From: Planctomyces sp.
GTDB lineage: Bacteria; Planctomycetota; Planctomycetia; Planctomycetales; Planctomycetaceae
Reading direction: 5' to 3'
NCBI GenBank assembly: GCA_019636235.1
Contig: JAHBXW010000028.1
Location: forward strand, 1-49,478
DNA length: 49,478 nt
In this document: positions 35,681-44,205 of the stretch, in pieces
Numbering within the stretch: the stretch's first letter is position 1
Layout of the letters: every line of letters begins with the position of its first letter
Translations under genes and position numbers: made by a program
The notes under the pieces: generated by a model
Told to the model about the DNA's origin: nothing
The model's input: only the letters and a program-made list of their open reading frames with translations
Database searches by the model: none

Positions 35681-36766
35681 TCATTTGTCGGCAGCGAGCG
35701 GAGTCGTGCCGACGATCGTGCCTGTGGCCTTGAACGTCAGCGGCTCTTCCCGCCCCTGCACCGACACCGTGAACACTTCCGAATATTCGCCCGCCATGTC
35801 CGCCGGCGGCGTCATCGTCAGCGTGATCGGATGCACGACTTTCGTCTCGCGGGAGTACTTGCACTTCCAGCAGTCGATCGACGTGTCCCGCTCCAGCGCT
35901 TCAATCGCGAACGGCCGCTGGCCGCGAATCACCACGCTGACCGTCTTTTCCACGCCCGGACGCAGGTTGCCCAGCGGAATCGCGGCCGGCGTCACGATCA
36001 GGTCCGGCTCGACCTTGCCCGCGACTTCCACCTGCAGTTCGGGATTCGACGAATCGTTCGTGACGATCGTCAGCAGATCCCGGACGTCGCCCAAGGGCGC
36101 CGAAGCGTCCAGCGTCACGACGACGTCCGCCTCAACCCGGTAGTTGTCTCGGAACCGATCGCGGACTTCGGTCTTCAGCAGCGGGTTGTTCGACCGCACC
36201 TGGCGGATCTGCCAGCCCGGACGCCCGGTGAACTTCACGGTCACGGCCTTCGTCGCGCCGCGACCCTGTTCGACCATGCCCAGGTTCAGCACGCCCGGCT
36301 GAATCTCGACGTCCGTCCGGATGAAGCCATGCAGGGGAATCCGCACGCTCTTGTAGGTCGAACCGTCGAACGTCAGCGTCACGTCCAGGTTCGCCTTGCG
36401 GTCCCCCTGGAACTTGATCGTGTTCATGTCGACGGTGATCGTCGCCGACTCGTGCGTCTTCAGAACCTTCTTGTCGGTCTCGGCGTGGAAGCAGCCGCAG
36501 GTCGTGCCCACGCTGGTGATCTTGATGTCCTCCTTGTAGAGGTTCGTCACCGTGAGCTGCTTGTTGATCTTCGTGCCCCGGGCGACGGTGCCCATCTCCA
36601 GCCGCATCTCGGAGAACATCTTCTCCGCCCAGTTCCGCTCCGCCTGGGTCTGTGCGGGGTTGGTGATGATCGCGGTGTTTGACGACCGCTGAGCCTGAGC
36701 TGGCGCAGTCAGAGAGAGCGCCGCAGATGCCGCAAGACACGACTTCAACAAAACTTGTGTGCGCAT
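35681..36766 (-). CDS. Exported DUF1573 protein
   Basis: A 361-residue protein with a Sec signal (MRTQVLLKSCLAASAALSLTA, cleavage near AQA-Q). A DUF1573 domain follows, marked by DIKITSVGTTCGCFHAE, where the paired Cys are typical. Further Ig-like beta-sandwich repeats of about 90 residues follow (EIQPGVLNLGMVEQGRG; DLIVTPAAIPLGNLRPGV). Such ASH/immunoglobulin-like domains are usually structural or adhesive; no enzyme role is known. The open frame continues to 37159, but ATG 36766 has GAGG upstream and begins the signal. A strong terminator follows the stop. Confidence 0.9.
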   Translation of the reverse strand: MRTQVLLKSCLAASAALSLTAPAQAQRSSNTAIITNPAQTQAERNWAEKMFSEMRLEMGTVARGTKINKQLTVTNLYKEDIKITSVGTTCGCFHAETDKKVLKTHESATITVDMNTIKFQGDRKANLDVTLTFDGSTYKSVRIPLHGFIRTDVEIQPGVLNLGMVEQGRGATKAVTVKFTGRPGWQIRQVRSNNPLLKTEVRDRFRDNYRVEADVVVTLDASAPLGDVRDLLTIVTNDSSNPELQVEVAGKVEPDLIVTPAAIPLGNLRPGVEKTVSVVIRGQRPFAIEALERDTSIDCWKCKYSRETKVVHPITLTMTPPADMAGEYSEVFTVSVQGREEPLTFKATGTIVGTTPLAADK

Positions 36767-37175
36767 GTTCGACCTCGCAGATTGGCGGATGCACAATCCC
36801 GCGGGCGGTGTCTGACGCCGACGCTCCACTCGCGCCGAAGTCAAAACGGTTAACAAAGTTGCCCAACCGGGGTGATTGTACGATTGCAAAGTCGGCTCCG
36901 TCCAGCCTGGCTGACGCACGGAACCGACTGCGTCGGGCCTGTATGCAAACCGGCTGCCATTTCCCGCCAGGTTTGCCCGGCGTCGGCGTCTTTGTCCCCA
37001 CACAGTGCGCCCTGCCCGCCTCTTCGTCAAAAGGAATTCGCTGCTCGGAAGCGATTCAATTCCCTGCCGCGAACAACGTTCCGTGAACGGAACCCACGCA
37101 AAAGGCGCACATCGCAACGTCCGATTCCGCCGCGCAAACTGTGCCGGCTGGGCGGACATTCCGTACGCTCAGAAG
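36767..37175. other. Non-coding region upstream of the DUF1573 gene
   Basis: These 409 bp lie between two minus-strand genes and should hold the DUF1573 promoter. AT-richer patches occur near 36843-36860 (with GTTAAC) and near 36880-36895 (TACAAT on the minus strand), but no well-spaced -35/-10 pair is evident. Nothing coding is supported. Confidence 0.5.
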
Positions 37176-39140
37176 TCACTCCTGCTGCAGACTGATGCAG
37201 TAGACTCGAGAATCGGTCCGCAGGAACAGATCATTTTCCGCGACCGCCGGCGATGCCAGCACCTCTCCCGGAAGCTGCGACTCCGCCAGCACCTCAAATT
37301 CATCCCCCGCAGCCAGCACCACCGTCCGCCCGTCCTCCGCGAACAGGTACACCCGGTCCCGGCTGGCCAGCGGAGACGCCGAAAACGCGCCCCCCACCCG
37401 CCCCTGCCACACTTGCGCGCCGCTGTGCGCGTCCACGCACGTCGCCACTCCATCGTGAACCATGAACAGCCGCTCCCCCACCATGACCGGCGTCGGAATC
37501 GCCGGAACCTGCCGGGTGAACTTCCACTCCACGTGCGACTCGCTGACATCGCCGCTGCCGCCCGGCCGCACCGCCCACAACTCCGGCTTCATGTAACCCG
37601 TGCAGACGTACAGCAACCCGGTTTCCGGCGAGTACACCGGCTGCGGCACGTTGGAAAAGCCCCCGTAGCGGATGTTCCATTCCGGGCCGTCCGGACCGTG
37701 CGTCTCGAGCTGGTGCGCCCCCGGGCAGATCAGCAGCTCCCGGCCATCGACGCGGATCGCCAGCGGCGTCGCGTACGCCTTGCGGAAATCGGGGTTCTCC
37801 GGAAAGGGCTGTTCGCGAGGCAGCTTCTTCACCACCCGGCCGTTCCGCTTGTCGAGCACCGCCACGTACTGCTCGTCCATGCCGTCGCACAGGACGATCA
37901 GATGCGGACCGACCAGGATCGGCGAGCCCCCCGGCCCTTCCTTGTGGTCGATCTTCAGCGTCGTGTTCCGCCACAGCACCTTGCCGGTGTCCGTATCGAG
38001 CGCTGCCGTGCCCATCGTCCCGAAGTGCACATACACCCGACCCGGCTCGATGGCGGGCGTCGGCGATGCGTGTGAGTTCTTCGGATTGAGGTCGCAGGGC
38101 TCTTTCGGCGTGAACACTTCGACGTCATGCAGCACGTCGCCCCGATGCCGGTCCAGGCAAATCGCCCGCAGCGAATGCCCGTCGTTGGTCGCCGTCGTCA
38201 GCCAGAGTTGGTTGCCCAGGATGACCGGCGATGACCAGCCGCGCCCGGGAACGTCCTGCGCCCAGCGGACATTCTTCGTCTCTGTCCACTGCAGCGGCAG
38301 CTCGGCGTCGTCGGCGCGATTGTCGCTGCGCGGCCCCCGAAACTGCGGCCACTCCCCCGAGACCCGGACCGGGCCATTGGCGGCGGGATCGAGCTTCTCG
38401 AACAGGATCACGTGCTGCCAGGGGAGCCGGCCGTCCGTTCGCGACCAGACGAGTCCGAGTTCGGGCAGCGCCGCCTCCCGGCGGACCTGCATCTCGGACA
38501 TCTTGTGAACTTCCTTGATCGGCACCGTCGGGTCCTCCTTGCGGTACTCGACGAACGCGATCCGGCCCCCCGGTTTGATCGCCAGGGCGATGTCCCGCAG
38601 CATCTCGTACGGGAAATCGAACTCGTGATACACGTCGACCATGATGGCCAGGTCGACGCTCTCTGGATCGAGCCGCGGCGACTTGTTCGTCCCCAGCACC
38701 GGCTCGACGTTCGGCACGTTGAACAGCCGGCACTTCTCGACCAGCGCATCCAGCATCTCCGGCTGGATGTCCACCGCCATCACTTTCCCCGTTTCACCGA
38801 CGCGGCGGGCCAGCATGATCGAGATCACCCCCGAGCCCGCGCCGATGTCGGCCACGACCTGTCCCGGCTGCAGATCGAGCGCGTCGACCATCGCCGTCAA
38901 CCGTTCTTCCTGCTCGCGTTCGGGACGTTCCAGCCAGGCGATGCCCTGATGTCCCATGACCAGGGCGATCTCCCGCCCCATGTAGAACTTGCCGGTCCCG
39001 TTGGGATCGTGATTCCGCCGCGTCGTGTAGCGCGGCGCGGCGTCCTGCGCGTGAACTGGCGGCGCGGCCTCCGTCAGACACAGGCCGGCGAGCAGCGCGA
39101 CGCGGATCAGGACCCGATGCAGGCGGAGCGCGGTGCGCAT
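37176..39140 (-). CDS. Predicted exported SAM methyltransferase fused to a PQQ-like beta-propeller
   Basis: A 654-residue two-domain protein. A hydrophobic signal-like start (LLAGLCLTEAAPPVHAQ, cleavage near 31) precedes a class I methyltransferase domain (about 50-255). That domain has motif I VVADIGAGSG (96-104), acidic MAVDI (D124) and VDVYHEFDFPYEM (168-180). From about 265 a propeller follows, with entry motif GEWPQFRGPRSD and blades ending TGKVLWRN and SGAQVWQG. Both parts look intact. SAM is not known to be generally available in the periplasm, so either the signal is a membrane anchor or export is real; I cannot decide. The longer start at 39209 would overlap the upstream gene. A Trm112-like gene is 31 bp upstream on the same strand. 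Confidence 0.85.
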   Translation of the reverse strand: MRTALRLHRVLIRVALLAGLCLTEAAPPVHAQDAAPRYTTRRNHDPNGTGKFYMGREIALVMGHQGIAWLERPEREQEERLTAMVDALDLQPGQVVADIGAGSGVISIMLARRVGETGKVMAVDIQPEMLDALVEKCRLFNVPNVEPVLGTNKSPRLDPESVDLAIMVDVYHEFDFPYEMLRDIALAIKPGGRIAFVEYRKEDPTVPIKEVHKMSEMQVRREAALPELGLVWSRTDGRLPWQHVILFEKLDPAANGPVRVSGEWPQFRGPRSDNRADDAELPLQWTETKNVRWAQDVPGRGWSSPVILGNQLWLTTATNDGHSLRAICLDRHRGDVLHDVEVFTPKEPCDLNPKNSHASPTPAIEPGRVYVHFGTMGTAALDTDTGKVLWRNTTLKIDHKEGPGGSPILVGPHLIVLCDGMDEQYVAVLDKRNGRVVKKLPREQPFPENPDFRKAYATPLAIRVDGRELLICPGAHQLETHGPDGPEWNIRYGGFSNVPQPVYSPETGLLYVCTGYMKPELWAVRPGGSGDVSESHVEWKFTRQVPAIPTPVMVGERLFMVHDGVATCVDAHSGAQVWQGRVGGAFSASPLASRDRVYLFAEDGRTVVLAAGDEFEVLAESQLPGEVLASPAVAENDLFLRTDSRVYCISLQQE

Positions 39141-39171
39141 AACGGGAGACTTTCGGTGGGATTTGGCGGCG

Positions 39172-39408
39172 TCAGGCCGGGGGGACGAGCTGCCGCCATT
39201 CCGGCTCATCGAGAATGGCGGACTCGCTGATGATCAGGCGGGGGATGCCGTCATCAATGACATACGCGCGGCGGCAGGTCGGATTGAGGCAGACGAGCCG
39301 GGGTTCATTGCGCAGGAGTTCTGACCGGCAGTCCGGGCAGACGATCGGCACTCCCCAGGCATCCGGAAATCGCGCCGCGACGGGGGGAGAACGCTTGGGA
39401 CGCGGCAC
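39172..39408 (-). CDS. Trm112-like zinc-binding protein
   Basis: A 78-residue protein starting at GTG. It has a Zn-ribbon-like set, C24-x-x-C27 and C40-x4-C45, and the Trm112/YcaR phrase AYVIDDGIPRLIISES. In eukaryotes and archaea Trm112 binds and activates several methyltransferases; the bacterial members are short proteins of unknown or general role. The 20-residue N-terminal extension here is basic. It ends 31 bp before the methyltransferase-propeller gene and shares its direction, so the two may be co-transcribed. It is divergent from queA. The ribosome-binding site is weak. Confidence 0.82.
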   Translation of the reverse strand: MPRPKRSPPVAARFPDAWGVPIVCPDCRSELLRNEPRLVCLNPTCRRAYVIDDGIPRLIISESAILDEPEWRQLVPPA

Positions 39409-39571
39409 AGTCGATCCATTTCCCGGGACTTCGCTTCGGCGTACAACGTCTGCTCGTGCAGTTCCTCGCGCGGTACGGCGGAACCCCCAGTATCCGACGC
39501 CGCGACGAACCGTTCAATTCACTTTTTCAACCCGGCCGCGCCGCCGCGGCCCCTCCCCTGAAAGGCGCCCG

Positions 39572-40657
39572 GTGAGAGCCCCGGAGGACCGGCTGTCCGC
39601 CTACGACTACCAGTTGCCCCCCGAGCTGATCGCGCAGGTCCCCGCCGACCGTCGGGACGCCTCGCGGCTGATGGTCGTCCGGCCGCGAACCGCGGCGATC
39701 GAGCACCGCCGGTTCCCGGAGTTCCCCCGCGAATTGCGCCCCGGCGATCTGCTGGTCCTCAACGACACCCGCGTCATTCCCGCACGGCTGGTGGGCCGGC
39801 GGCAATCGACAGGGGGCCGCTGGGAGGGGTTGTATCTCGGCCAGACCGCCGCCGGGGACGAATGGCGGCTGATCGGCCGCACGCGCGGGCGGCTCCTCCC
39901 GGGGGAGCGGCTGGCGATTCCCGATCCGCAGGGGGCCGCGGAACTCGAGCTGGAGCTGATCGCCGTCAGCGACGAAGGGGAATGGACCGCGCGCTGCCTG
40001 ACTCCCGGGGCGACGCTGGACGTTCTCGCCCGGTTCGGCCGGGTCCCATTGCCGCCGTACATCGAGCGGGACGCCGAACGCCCGCTGGACGCCGAACGCT
40101 ATCAGACGACCTATGCCGCACGCCCCGGCGCTGTCGCCGCGCCGACCGCCGGCCTGCACCTCACGCCGGAATTGATCGCCCAGTGCCGCGATCAAGGCGT
40201 CGGGATCGCCGCCGTCACCCTGCATGTCGGCATCGGCACGTTCCGACCCGTGACGGTCGAGGACCTGTCGCAGCACGTGATGCATGCGGAATGGGCGGAG
40301 GTCTCGGCCGAGGCGGCTGAGGCGGTCAGAAGAACCCGGGCCTGCGGCGGACGCGTCATCGCCGTCGGCACGACGAGCGTCCGCACGCTGGAAACGGCGG
40401 CGCGGGACGGGGAGGTCCGCGCCTGGTCCGGCGAGACCGACATCTTCCTGCGGCCCCCGTGTCGGTTTCGTGCGGTCGACGCGCTGCTGACGAACTTTCA
40501 TCTCCCGAAGTCGACGCTGCTGATGCTGGTCAGCGCGCTGGCCGGCCGCGAACTGATCCTCCGCGCCTACTCGGAAGCCATCGAACAGCGATACCGGTTC
40601 TTCAGCTACGGCGACGCGATGCTGATCGACGCCCCGGCCGACATGGCGGATCAATAG
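39572..40657 (+). CDS. queA: tRNA preQ1(34) S-adenosylmethionine ribosyltransferase-isomerase
   Basis: A 361-residue enzyme that adds the ribosyl part of SAM to preQ1 at the wobble base of tRNAs with GUN anticodons, making epoxyqueuosine. Signatures are SAYDYQLPPELIAQ, DLLVLNDTRVIPARL, GRVPLPPYI, YQTTYAARPGAVAAPTAGLH, TLHVGIGTFRPV, VGTTSVRTLE and TNFHLPKSTLLMLVSALAG. GTG 39572 is taken as start because AAAGGCG lies just upstream and it gives the usual length; the frame is open to 39215. The stop overlaps the convergent deoC stop region by seven bases. Confidence 0.95.
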   Translation: MRAPEDRLSAYDYQLPPELIAQVPADRRDASRLMVVRPRTAAIEHRRFPEFPRELRPGDLLVLNDTRVIPARLVGRRQSTGGRWEGLYLGQTAAGDEWRLIGRTRGRLLPGERLAIPDPQGAAELELELIAVSDEGEWTARCLTPGATLDVLARFGRVPLPPYIERDAERPLDAERYQTTYAARPGAVAAPTAGLHLTPELIAQCRDQGVGIAAVTLHVGIGTFRPVTVEDLSQHVMHAEWAEVSAEAAEAVRRTRACGGRVIAVGTTSVRTLETAARDGEVRAWSGETDIFLRPPCRFRAVDALLTNFHLPKSTLLMLVSALAGRELILRAYSEAIEQRYRFFSYGDAMLIDAPADMADQ

Positions 40658-41379
40658 CCGCCCGTCTCGGCCGCGGTCGCGTTCTGTGCGATCGCCGGCA
40701 GTCCCAGTTGTTTGCGGGCCTCGTCCAGCATTTCGCGCGTCCGGCTGGCCCCGCAGCGCGTGACGCCCAGCGCCCGCACCTGCAGCAGGGCGTCCAGGTC
40801 GCGAATCCCGCCGGCCGCCTTGACCTGCACGTGCGGCGCGGAGTGCGCTCGCATCAGCCGCAGGTCGTCGAGCGTCGCGCCCCCCGTGCCATATCCCGTG
40901 GACGTCTTGACCCAGTCGGCGTGCAGTTCGCTGCAAATCTCGCACAGCCGGATCTTGTGTTCGTCCTTGAGATAGCAGTTCTCGAAAATGACTTTGACCT
41001 TGCGGCTGTGGGCGTGCGCTGCGTCGACGACCGCCGCGATGTCGTTCTGAACGTAGTCCCAGCCGCCGCTCAGCACCTGGCTGATGTTCACGACCATGTC
41101 GAGCTCGACGCAGCCCTCGGAAATGGCGAGCGCCGCTTCCGCGCGCTTCATGGCCGTCGTGTGGCCCCCATGCGGAAATCCGATCGTCGTGCTGGGCTGC
41201 ACGCCGCTGCCCTGCAGCAGCTGCGCGGCGCGTTTCAGCCGATAGGGCATGATGCACACGCTGGCCACGTCGTACGCCAGCGCGAGCTGGATGCCGGCCT
41301 CGAGTTCCGCGTCAGTCAGCGTGGGGTTCAGCAGCGAGTGGTCGATCATCTTCGCCACGTCGGCGTACGTGAAATCCAT
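40651..41379 (-). CDS. deoC: Deoxyribose-phosphate aldolase
   Basis: A 242-residue class I aldolase splitting 2-deoxyribose-5-phosphate into acetaldehyde and glyceraldehyde-3-phosphate during deoxynucleoside breakdown. Family segments are AKMIDHSLLNPTLTD, VASVCIMPY, TTIGFPHGGHTT, VELDMVVNISQVLSGGWDYV, KVKVIFENCYL, WVKTSTGYGTGGAT and HVQVKAAGGIRD. The two lysine-bearing segments supply the Schiff-base and proton-relay lysines. ATG 41379 has GAGAGG upstream; the frame continues to 41655 over the next gene without support. It follows the cyclo-ligase gene by 61 bp on the same strand. Confidence 0.95.
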   Translation of the reverse strand: MDFTYADVAKMIDHSLLNPTLTDAELEAGIQLALAYDVASVCIMPYRLKRAAQLLQGSGVQPSTTIGFPHGGHTTAMKRAEAALAISEGCVELDMVVNISQVLSGGWDYVQNDIAAVVDAAHAHSRKVKVIFENCYLKDEHKIRLCEICSELHADWVKTSTGYGTGGATLDDLRLMRAHSAPHVQVKAAGGIRDLDALLQVRALGVTRCGASRTREMLDEARKQLGLPAIAQNATAAETGGY

Positions 41380-41440
41380 GTCGGACCTCTCAGGGCTGGG
41401 CGACGGGCGGGCAGGGGGCGAAGGGCGAGCGTGGACGGCG

Positions 41441-42049
41441 TCAGTTGTTGGACGACTCGTCCCGCCCACGGCCCCGATAAACCTCGGCCTCGGTGACGAT
41501 CCGGTCCATGAAGATGTCGTGCTCGGCCATGGGGATCTCGGGGAACATCTGGCATTCAAAGGCCAGCGCCACGAGGGGCGTCTCCGGACGGGCATGCTCC
41601 AGCAGCTTGTCGTAATACCCCTTGCCGTGACCGGTGCGGCCGCCCCGGCGATCAAACGCGACGCCCGGCACGAGAATCAGATCCAGATCGGCGACGTCGA
41701 CCCGTTTCGACGCGACGTTTCGCAGCTCGGCCCGGGGCTCGAGAATCCGGTACATGCCGAGTTCCAGCTCGTCCATCGACTCCAGCAGGAACAGCTCCAG
41801 CTCGCCGTCGACGCAATACGGCACGACGATCCGCTTGCCGCTGGCCAGAGCCGCCGGCAGCGCCTGCCGGGTGCGGACCTCGGCGCGGACGTCCACGTAG
41901 AACATGACGGTTTCGGCCCGCTGATATTCCGGCAGGGCGAACACGCGGGCGACGATCAGCCGGCTCAGCTCGTCCTTGTCCTCGAGTGCGTTCCGATTGG
42001 CATGAGCCTGCTCACGAATGGTCTTCTTCAGTTCAACGACGGACTGCAT
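41441..42049 (-). CDS. 5-formyltetrahydrofolate cyclo-ligase
   Basis: A 202-residue enzyme of the MTHFS/YgfA family that converts 5-formyl-THF to 5,10-methenyl-THF with ATP, recovering folate. Seen are the N-terminal helix KKTIREQAHANRNAL, the nucleotide-binding IVVPYCVDGELELFLL and LGMYRILEPR. The diagnostic DLILVPGVAFDRRGGRTGHGKGYYDKLL follows, split here by one residue compared with the usual GRLGxGxGYYDR. It probably shares a transcript with deoC. Together with the DHPS-like gene it is the second C1-related gene of the window, but they are 18 kb apart. Confidence 0.92.
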   Translation of the reverse strand: MQSVVELKKTIREQAHANRNALEDKDELSRLIVARVFALPEYQRAETVMFYVDVRAEVRTRQALPAALASGKRIVVPYCVDGELELFLLESMDELELGMYRILEPRAELRNVASKRVDVADLDLILVPGVAFDRRGGRTGHGKGYYDKLLEHARPETPLVALAFECQMFPEIPMAEHDIFMDRIVTEAEVYRGRGRDESSNN

Positions 42050-42250
42050 GGGCCGGGGGAACGGGAGGGCGTGGCGACGGTTCCGGACGAGCGGCCGTCC
42101 GGAACGGAACAGCGCCGGCCCGGGAGTCTCCCTGGAGAGACCGGCTCGGCACGTCCGTATCCTAGAGACCCCGCAGCGGGCAGGGGAGGAACCGGCGACA
42201 GTGATTCTCGGCCGCGCCTTTGAAACCCGCGCCGCCAGACCCCGGAAACA

Positions 42251-42286
42251 GCGAAACGCCCGCCGCAGCCGAAGCTGCCACGGGCG
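42251..42286 (-). terminator. Intrinsic terminator with UUCG loop after the PEP-CTERM gene
   Basis: On the minus strand CGCCCG pairs with CGGGCG, and inside it GCAGC pairs with GCTGC around TTCG, an unusually stable tetraloop. A TTTCGC tail follows. The hairpin lies 38 bp past the stop of the gene ending at 42324. Confidence 0.7.
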
Positions 42287-42323
42287 TCGCGCGGGGTTGG
42301 CGAGGGTTGGCCCGCCAGATGCT

Positions 42324-42950
42324 TCAAGCAGCGCTGTCCGACTTGCCGCGCAGCCGACGGAATCCGCGGCGGCCGGCGATTGACGCCAGGCCGATCAGCA
42401 GCATGGCGCTGGAGGCGGGCTCGGGCGTCTGGACTCCGGGCGGCGGATCGTCATCTTTCGGCGGCGTCGGCCCCTTCCAGAACGAAATGTGCGACAGATC
42501 CTTCGGGCTGACGTTGACGTAGTTCAGCCCCGGGGCCAGCGTGAACGTCCGCACGACCACGTCGTGCTTCGACTTGGCCGAGTAGTACAGCAGGTTCACG
42601 TCCCCCGTGTATTTGAACCAGACTTCGGACAGATTCTCGAGCTGCGCGTTGCTCGTGACGAGATTCGTGCCCGCCGCGTCGGAGTAAATGAAGAACCCGT
42701 TCGTCGTGTTGTAGACGAATGCCGCATCGTTGTCCGTCTTCTTGAACAGGCTGAAGTCCTCCGACAAATCCGGGTCGTTCACGGCGTTGTACGCCTGGAT
42801 GACGGCCAGCACGGTCGCGTGGTTGTCGTTGGTTCCCGGCCCGTTGTTCACGGACCCCACGAGAAAGCCGGCCTCCGCCTGAGAACCAATCGCGGACACC
42901 AGCACCAGGGCCGCGATGCTTCGCGGCAGAATTCTGAAAGACCCGTTCAT
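42324..42950 (-). CDS. PEP-CTERM sorting-domain protein
   Basis: A 208-residue exported protein that I cannot assign beyond its sorting tail. It has a signal peptide (SIAALVLVSAIGSQAEA-G) and a compact beta-rich body (GSVNNGPGTNDNHATVLAVI; YTGDVNLLYYSAKSKHDVVV). The C-terminal PEP-CTERM signal has a PEP motif (176-178), a hydrophobic stretch LLIGLASIA and a basic cluster RRGFRRLRGK. In bacteria with exosortase this tail directs cleavage and surface anchoring or release. ATG 42950 begins the signal; the upstream extension to 43004 is unsupported. A UUCG-loop terminator follows. Confidence 0.88.
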   Translation of the reverse strand: MNGSFRILPRSIAALVLVSAIGSQAEAGFLVGSVNNGPGTNDNHATVLAVIQAYNAVNDPDLSEDFSLFKKTDNDAAFVYNTTNGFFIYSDAAGTNLVTSNAQLENLSEVWFKYTGDVNLLYYSAKSKHDVVVRTFTLAPGLNYVNVSPKDLSHISFWKGPTPPKDDDPPPGVQTPEPASSAMLLIGLASIAGRRGFRRLRGKSDSAA

Positions 42951-43290
42951 TGCCCGACTCACTGGTCGTATTCCAAGGGCGGATGAGGCCCCAAGGCGAT
43001 TCATCCGGCCGGATGCCGGCGAAGCATTTTGCTTCGATTCATCCTGCAGAATGCATCACAGTGGGCCGTGAATACCGGCGTCAAAGCAATTTAACGCAAA
43101 ATCCGAAAAATCGTTAAAACAGGTCGACTGGAGGGGGCATGGGACGCAATTCCACTGCCGATGACTGGGCATCGGCGGCGCGAATCATCGCCGTAAACAG
43201 ATTCCGTAAAGCCACTTAGCGGATTTTTTCGGCCCAGGCGTGACCCGCTGCCCGGCCCGGACGCCCCAGCGGGGGAGCGTTTAGAAAAAG
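42951..43290. other. Intergenic region with an AT-rich dyad
   Basis: 340 bp between the PEP-CTERM gene and tRNA-Cys. It is AT-rich for this window and should hold the PEP-CTERM promoter. A dyad lies at 43090-43118. A T5 run (minus) directly follows the tRNA 3' end (43285-43289) and may help end its transcript. Confidence 0.5.
43090..43118. promoter_or_regulatory. Inverted repeat, possible operator
   Basis: TTTAACG (43090-43096) and CGTTAAA (43112-43118) are perfect inverted 7-mers, 15 bases apart, within an AT-rich patch about 140 bp upstream of the PEP-CTERM start. The 22-base spacing between equivalent positions is two helical turns, as for a dimeric regulator. No regulator gene is adjacent. 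Confidence 0.4.
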
Positions 43291-43361
43291 AGGCGCCGCC
43301 CGGATTCGAACCGGGGGTGACGGATTTGCAATCCGTTGCCTTACCGCTTGGCTACGGCGCC
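43291..43361 (-). tRNA. tRNA-Cys (GCA)
   Basis: A complete cloverleaf on the minus strand. The acceptor stem is GGCGCCG/CGGCGCC with discriminator U73, as usual for tRNA-Cys. The D-arm is GCC/GGC, the anticodon stem ACGGA/TCCGT holds loop TTGCAAA (anticodon GCA), and the T-arm is CCCGG-TTCGAAT-CCGGG. CCA is not encoded (CTTT follows), so it must be added after transcription. Confidence 0.97.
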
Positions 43362-43624
43362 TTCTCAGAGCTCGCGTGGCCGCAGGCCAACCCGCGGGCG
43401 GCATCGCGACACACACAAGATTCGGAATCCGGAACGCCGGGACATCAGGGAAAACCGGCAGGGTCGCGAGACTCTTCACGCTCGGCCGACCAGCGTTCTC
43501 CAGCTTGCCCGGGTTCGAACGAAACCCGATCGCGAATGCTAGATACTCCCGCGCCGCAGGGAAAGGCTTCAGTCCTGATTCCCTCCCTCACGGCGACGCC
43601 GCCGGCGCCGACGCGATCCGCTGA

Positions 43625-44062
43625 TCAGGCCGGCGCCGACTTCGGATCCACCAGCCGGATCGAGCCACCACAGTGGCGGCAGGAGACCTTGATCCCCAGA
43701 TACTTCGGGGCGGCGCGCAGCTCCTGGTGGCAGTGCGGACAGCTCGCGTAACCGGCCAGCGGCGCGGCCGATTCCCGTTTCAGGTCGAACGGGTGATGAC
43801 AGAACCGGCACTGGACCCGCTGTCCGAACAGGTTCTGGCTGATCCGCAGTTCCCGGGTGCAGGCCGGACAGGGCAGGTACACGCCCCGCAACGAGACATC
43901 GGAACTCGTCGCGATCTCAGGCAGCGGAACGAACTCCGGCGGGACGATCGGCTTGATCGCCAGATCGTTGTTCAGGAGAGCGCGGCAGGTGGCGCAGCGG
44001 ATCACATTCGCGGGCATCTGTTCCCCGCATTCGGGGCAGTCTCCCCCGGGCCAGGCTGGCAT
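43625..44062 (-). CDS. Triple zinc-ribbon protein of unknown function
   Basis: A 145-residue soluble protein with twelve cysteines forming three Cys4 zinc ribbons: C9/C12/C23/C26, C65/C68/C85/C88 and C108/C111/C128/C131. Spacing of the second and third ribbons is almost identical (CPxC...16-17...CRxC), suggesting duplication. The linker between the first two is Pro-rich. No enzyme domain or signal is present, so a nucleic-acid or protein-binding role is plausible but unproven. The gene lies between tRNA-Cys and the large cytochrome gene, all on the minus strand. Confidence 0.8.
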   Translation of the reverse strand: MPAWPGGDCPECGEQMPANVIRCATCRALLNNDLAIKPIVPPEFVPLPEIATSSDVSLRGVYLPCPACTRELRISQNLFGQRVQCRFCHHPFDLKRESAAPLAGYASCPHCHQELRAAPKYLGIKVSCRHCGGSIRLVDPKSAPA

Positions 44063-44205
44063 GCACGTCCTCGTCTCGTCGACTTCATTCCGACAGCCGC
44101 GGCGCCGGCGGCCCGGCCATCATACTCGCGCGCCGCCCCGGAGTCTCGACGATTAACAGATTCCCGGGCTCCCGCCCCCAGCTCCTCAGTCCCCCAGCTC
44201 GTGAA

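Noticed and set aside
43490-43530. GGGTTCGAACGAAACCC, resembling a tRNA T-arm
   Set aside because: Loop and stem do not fit the T-arm geometry, and there is no acceptor, D or anticodon arm nearby.
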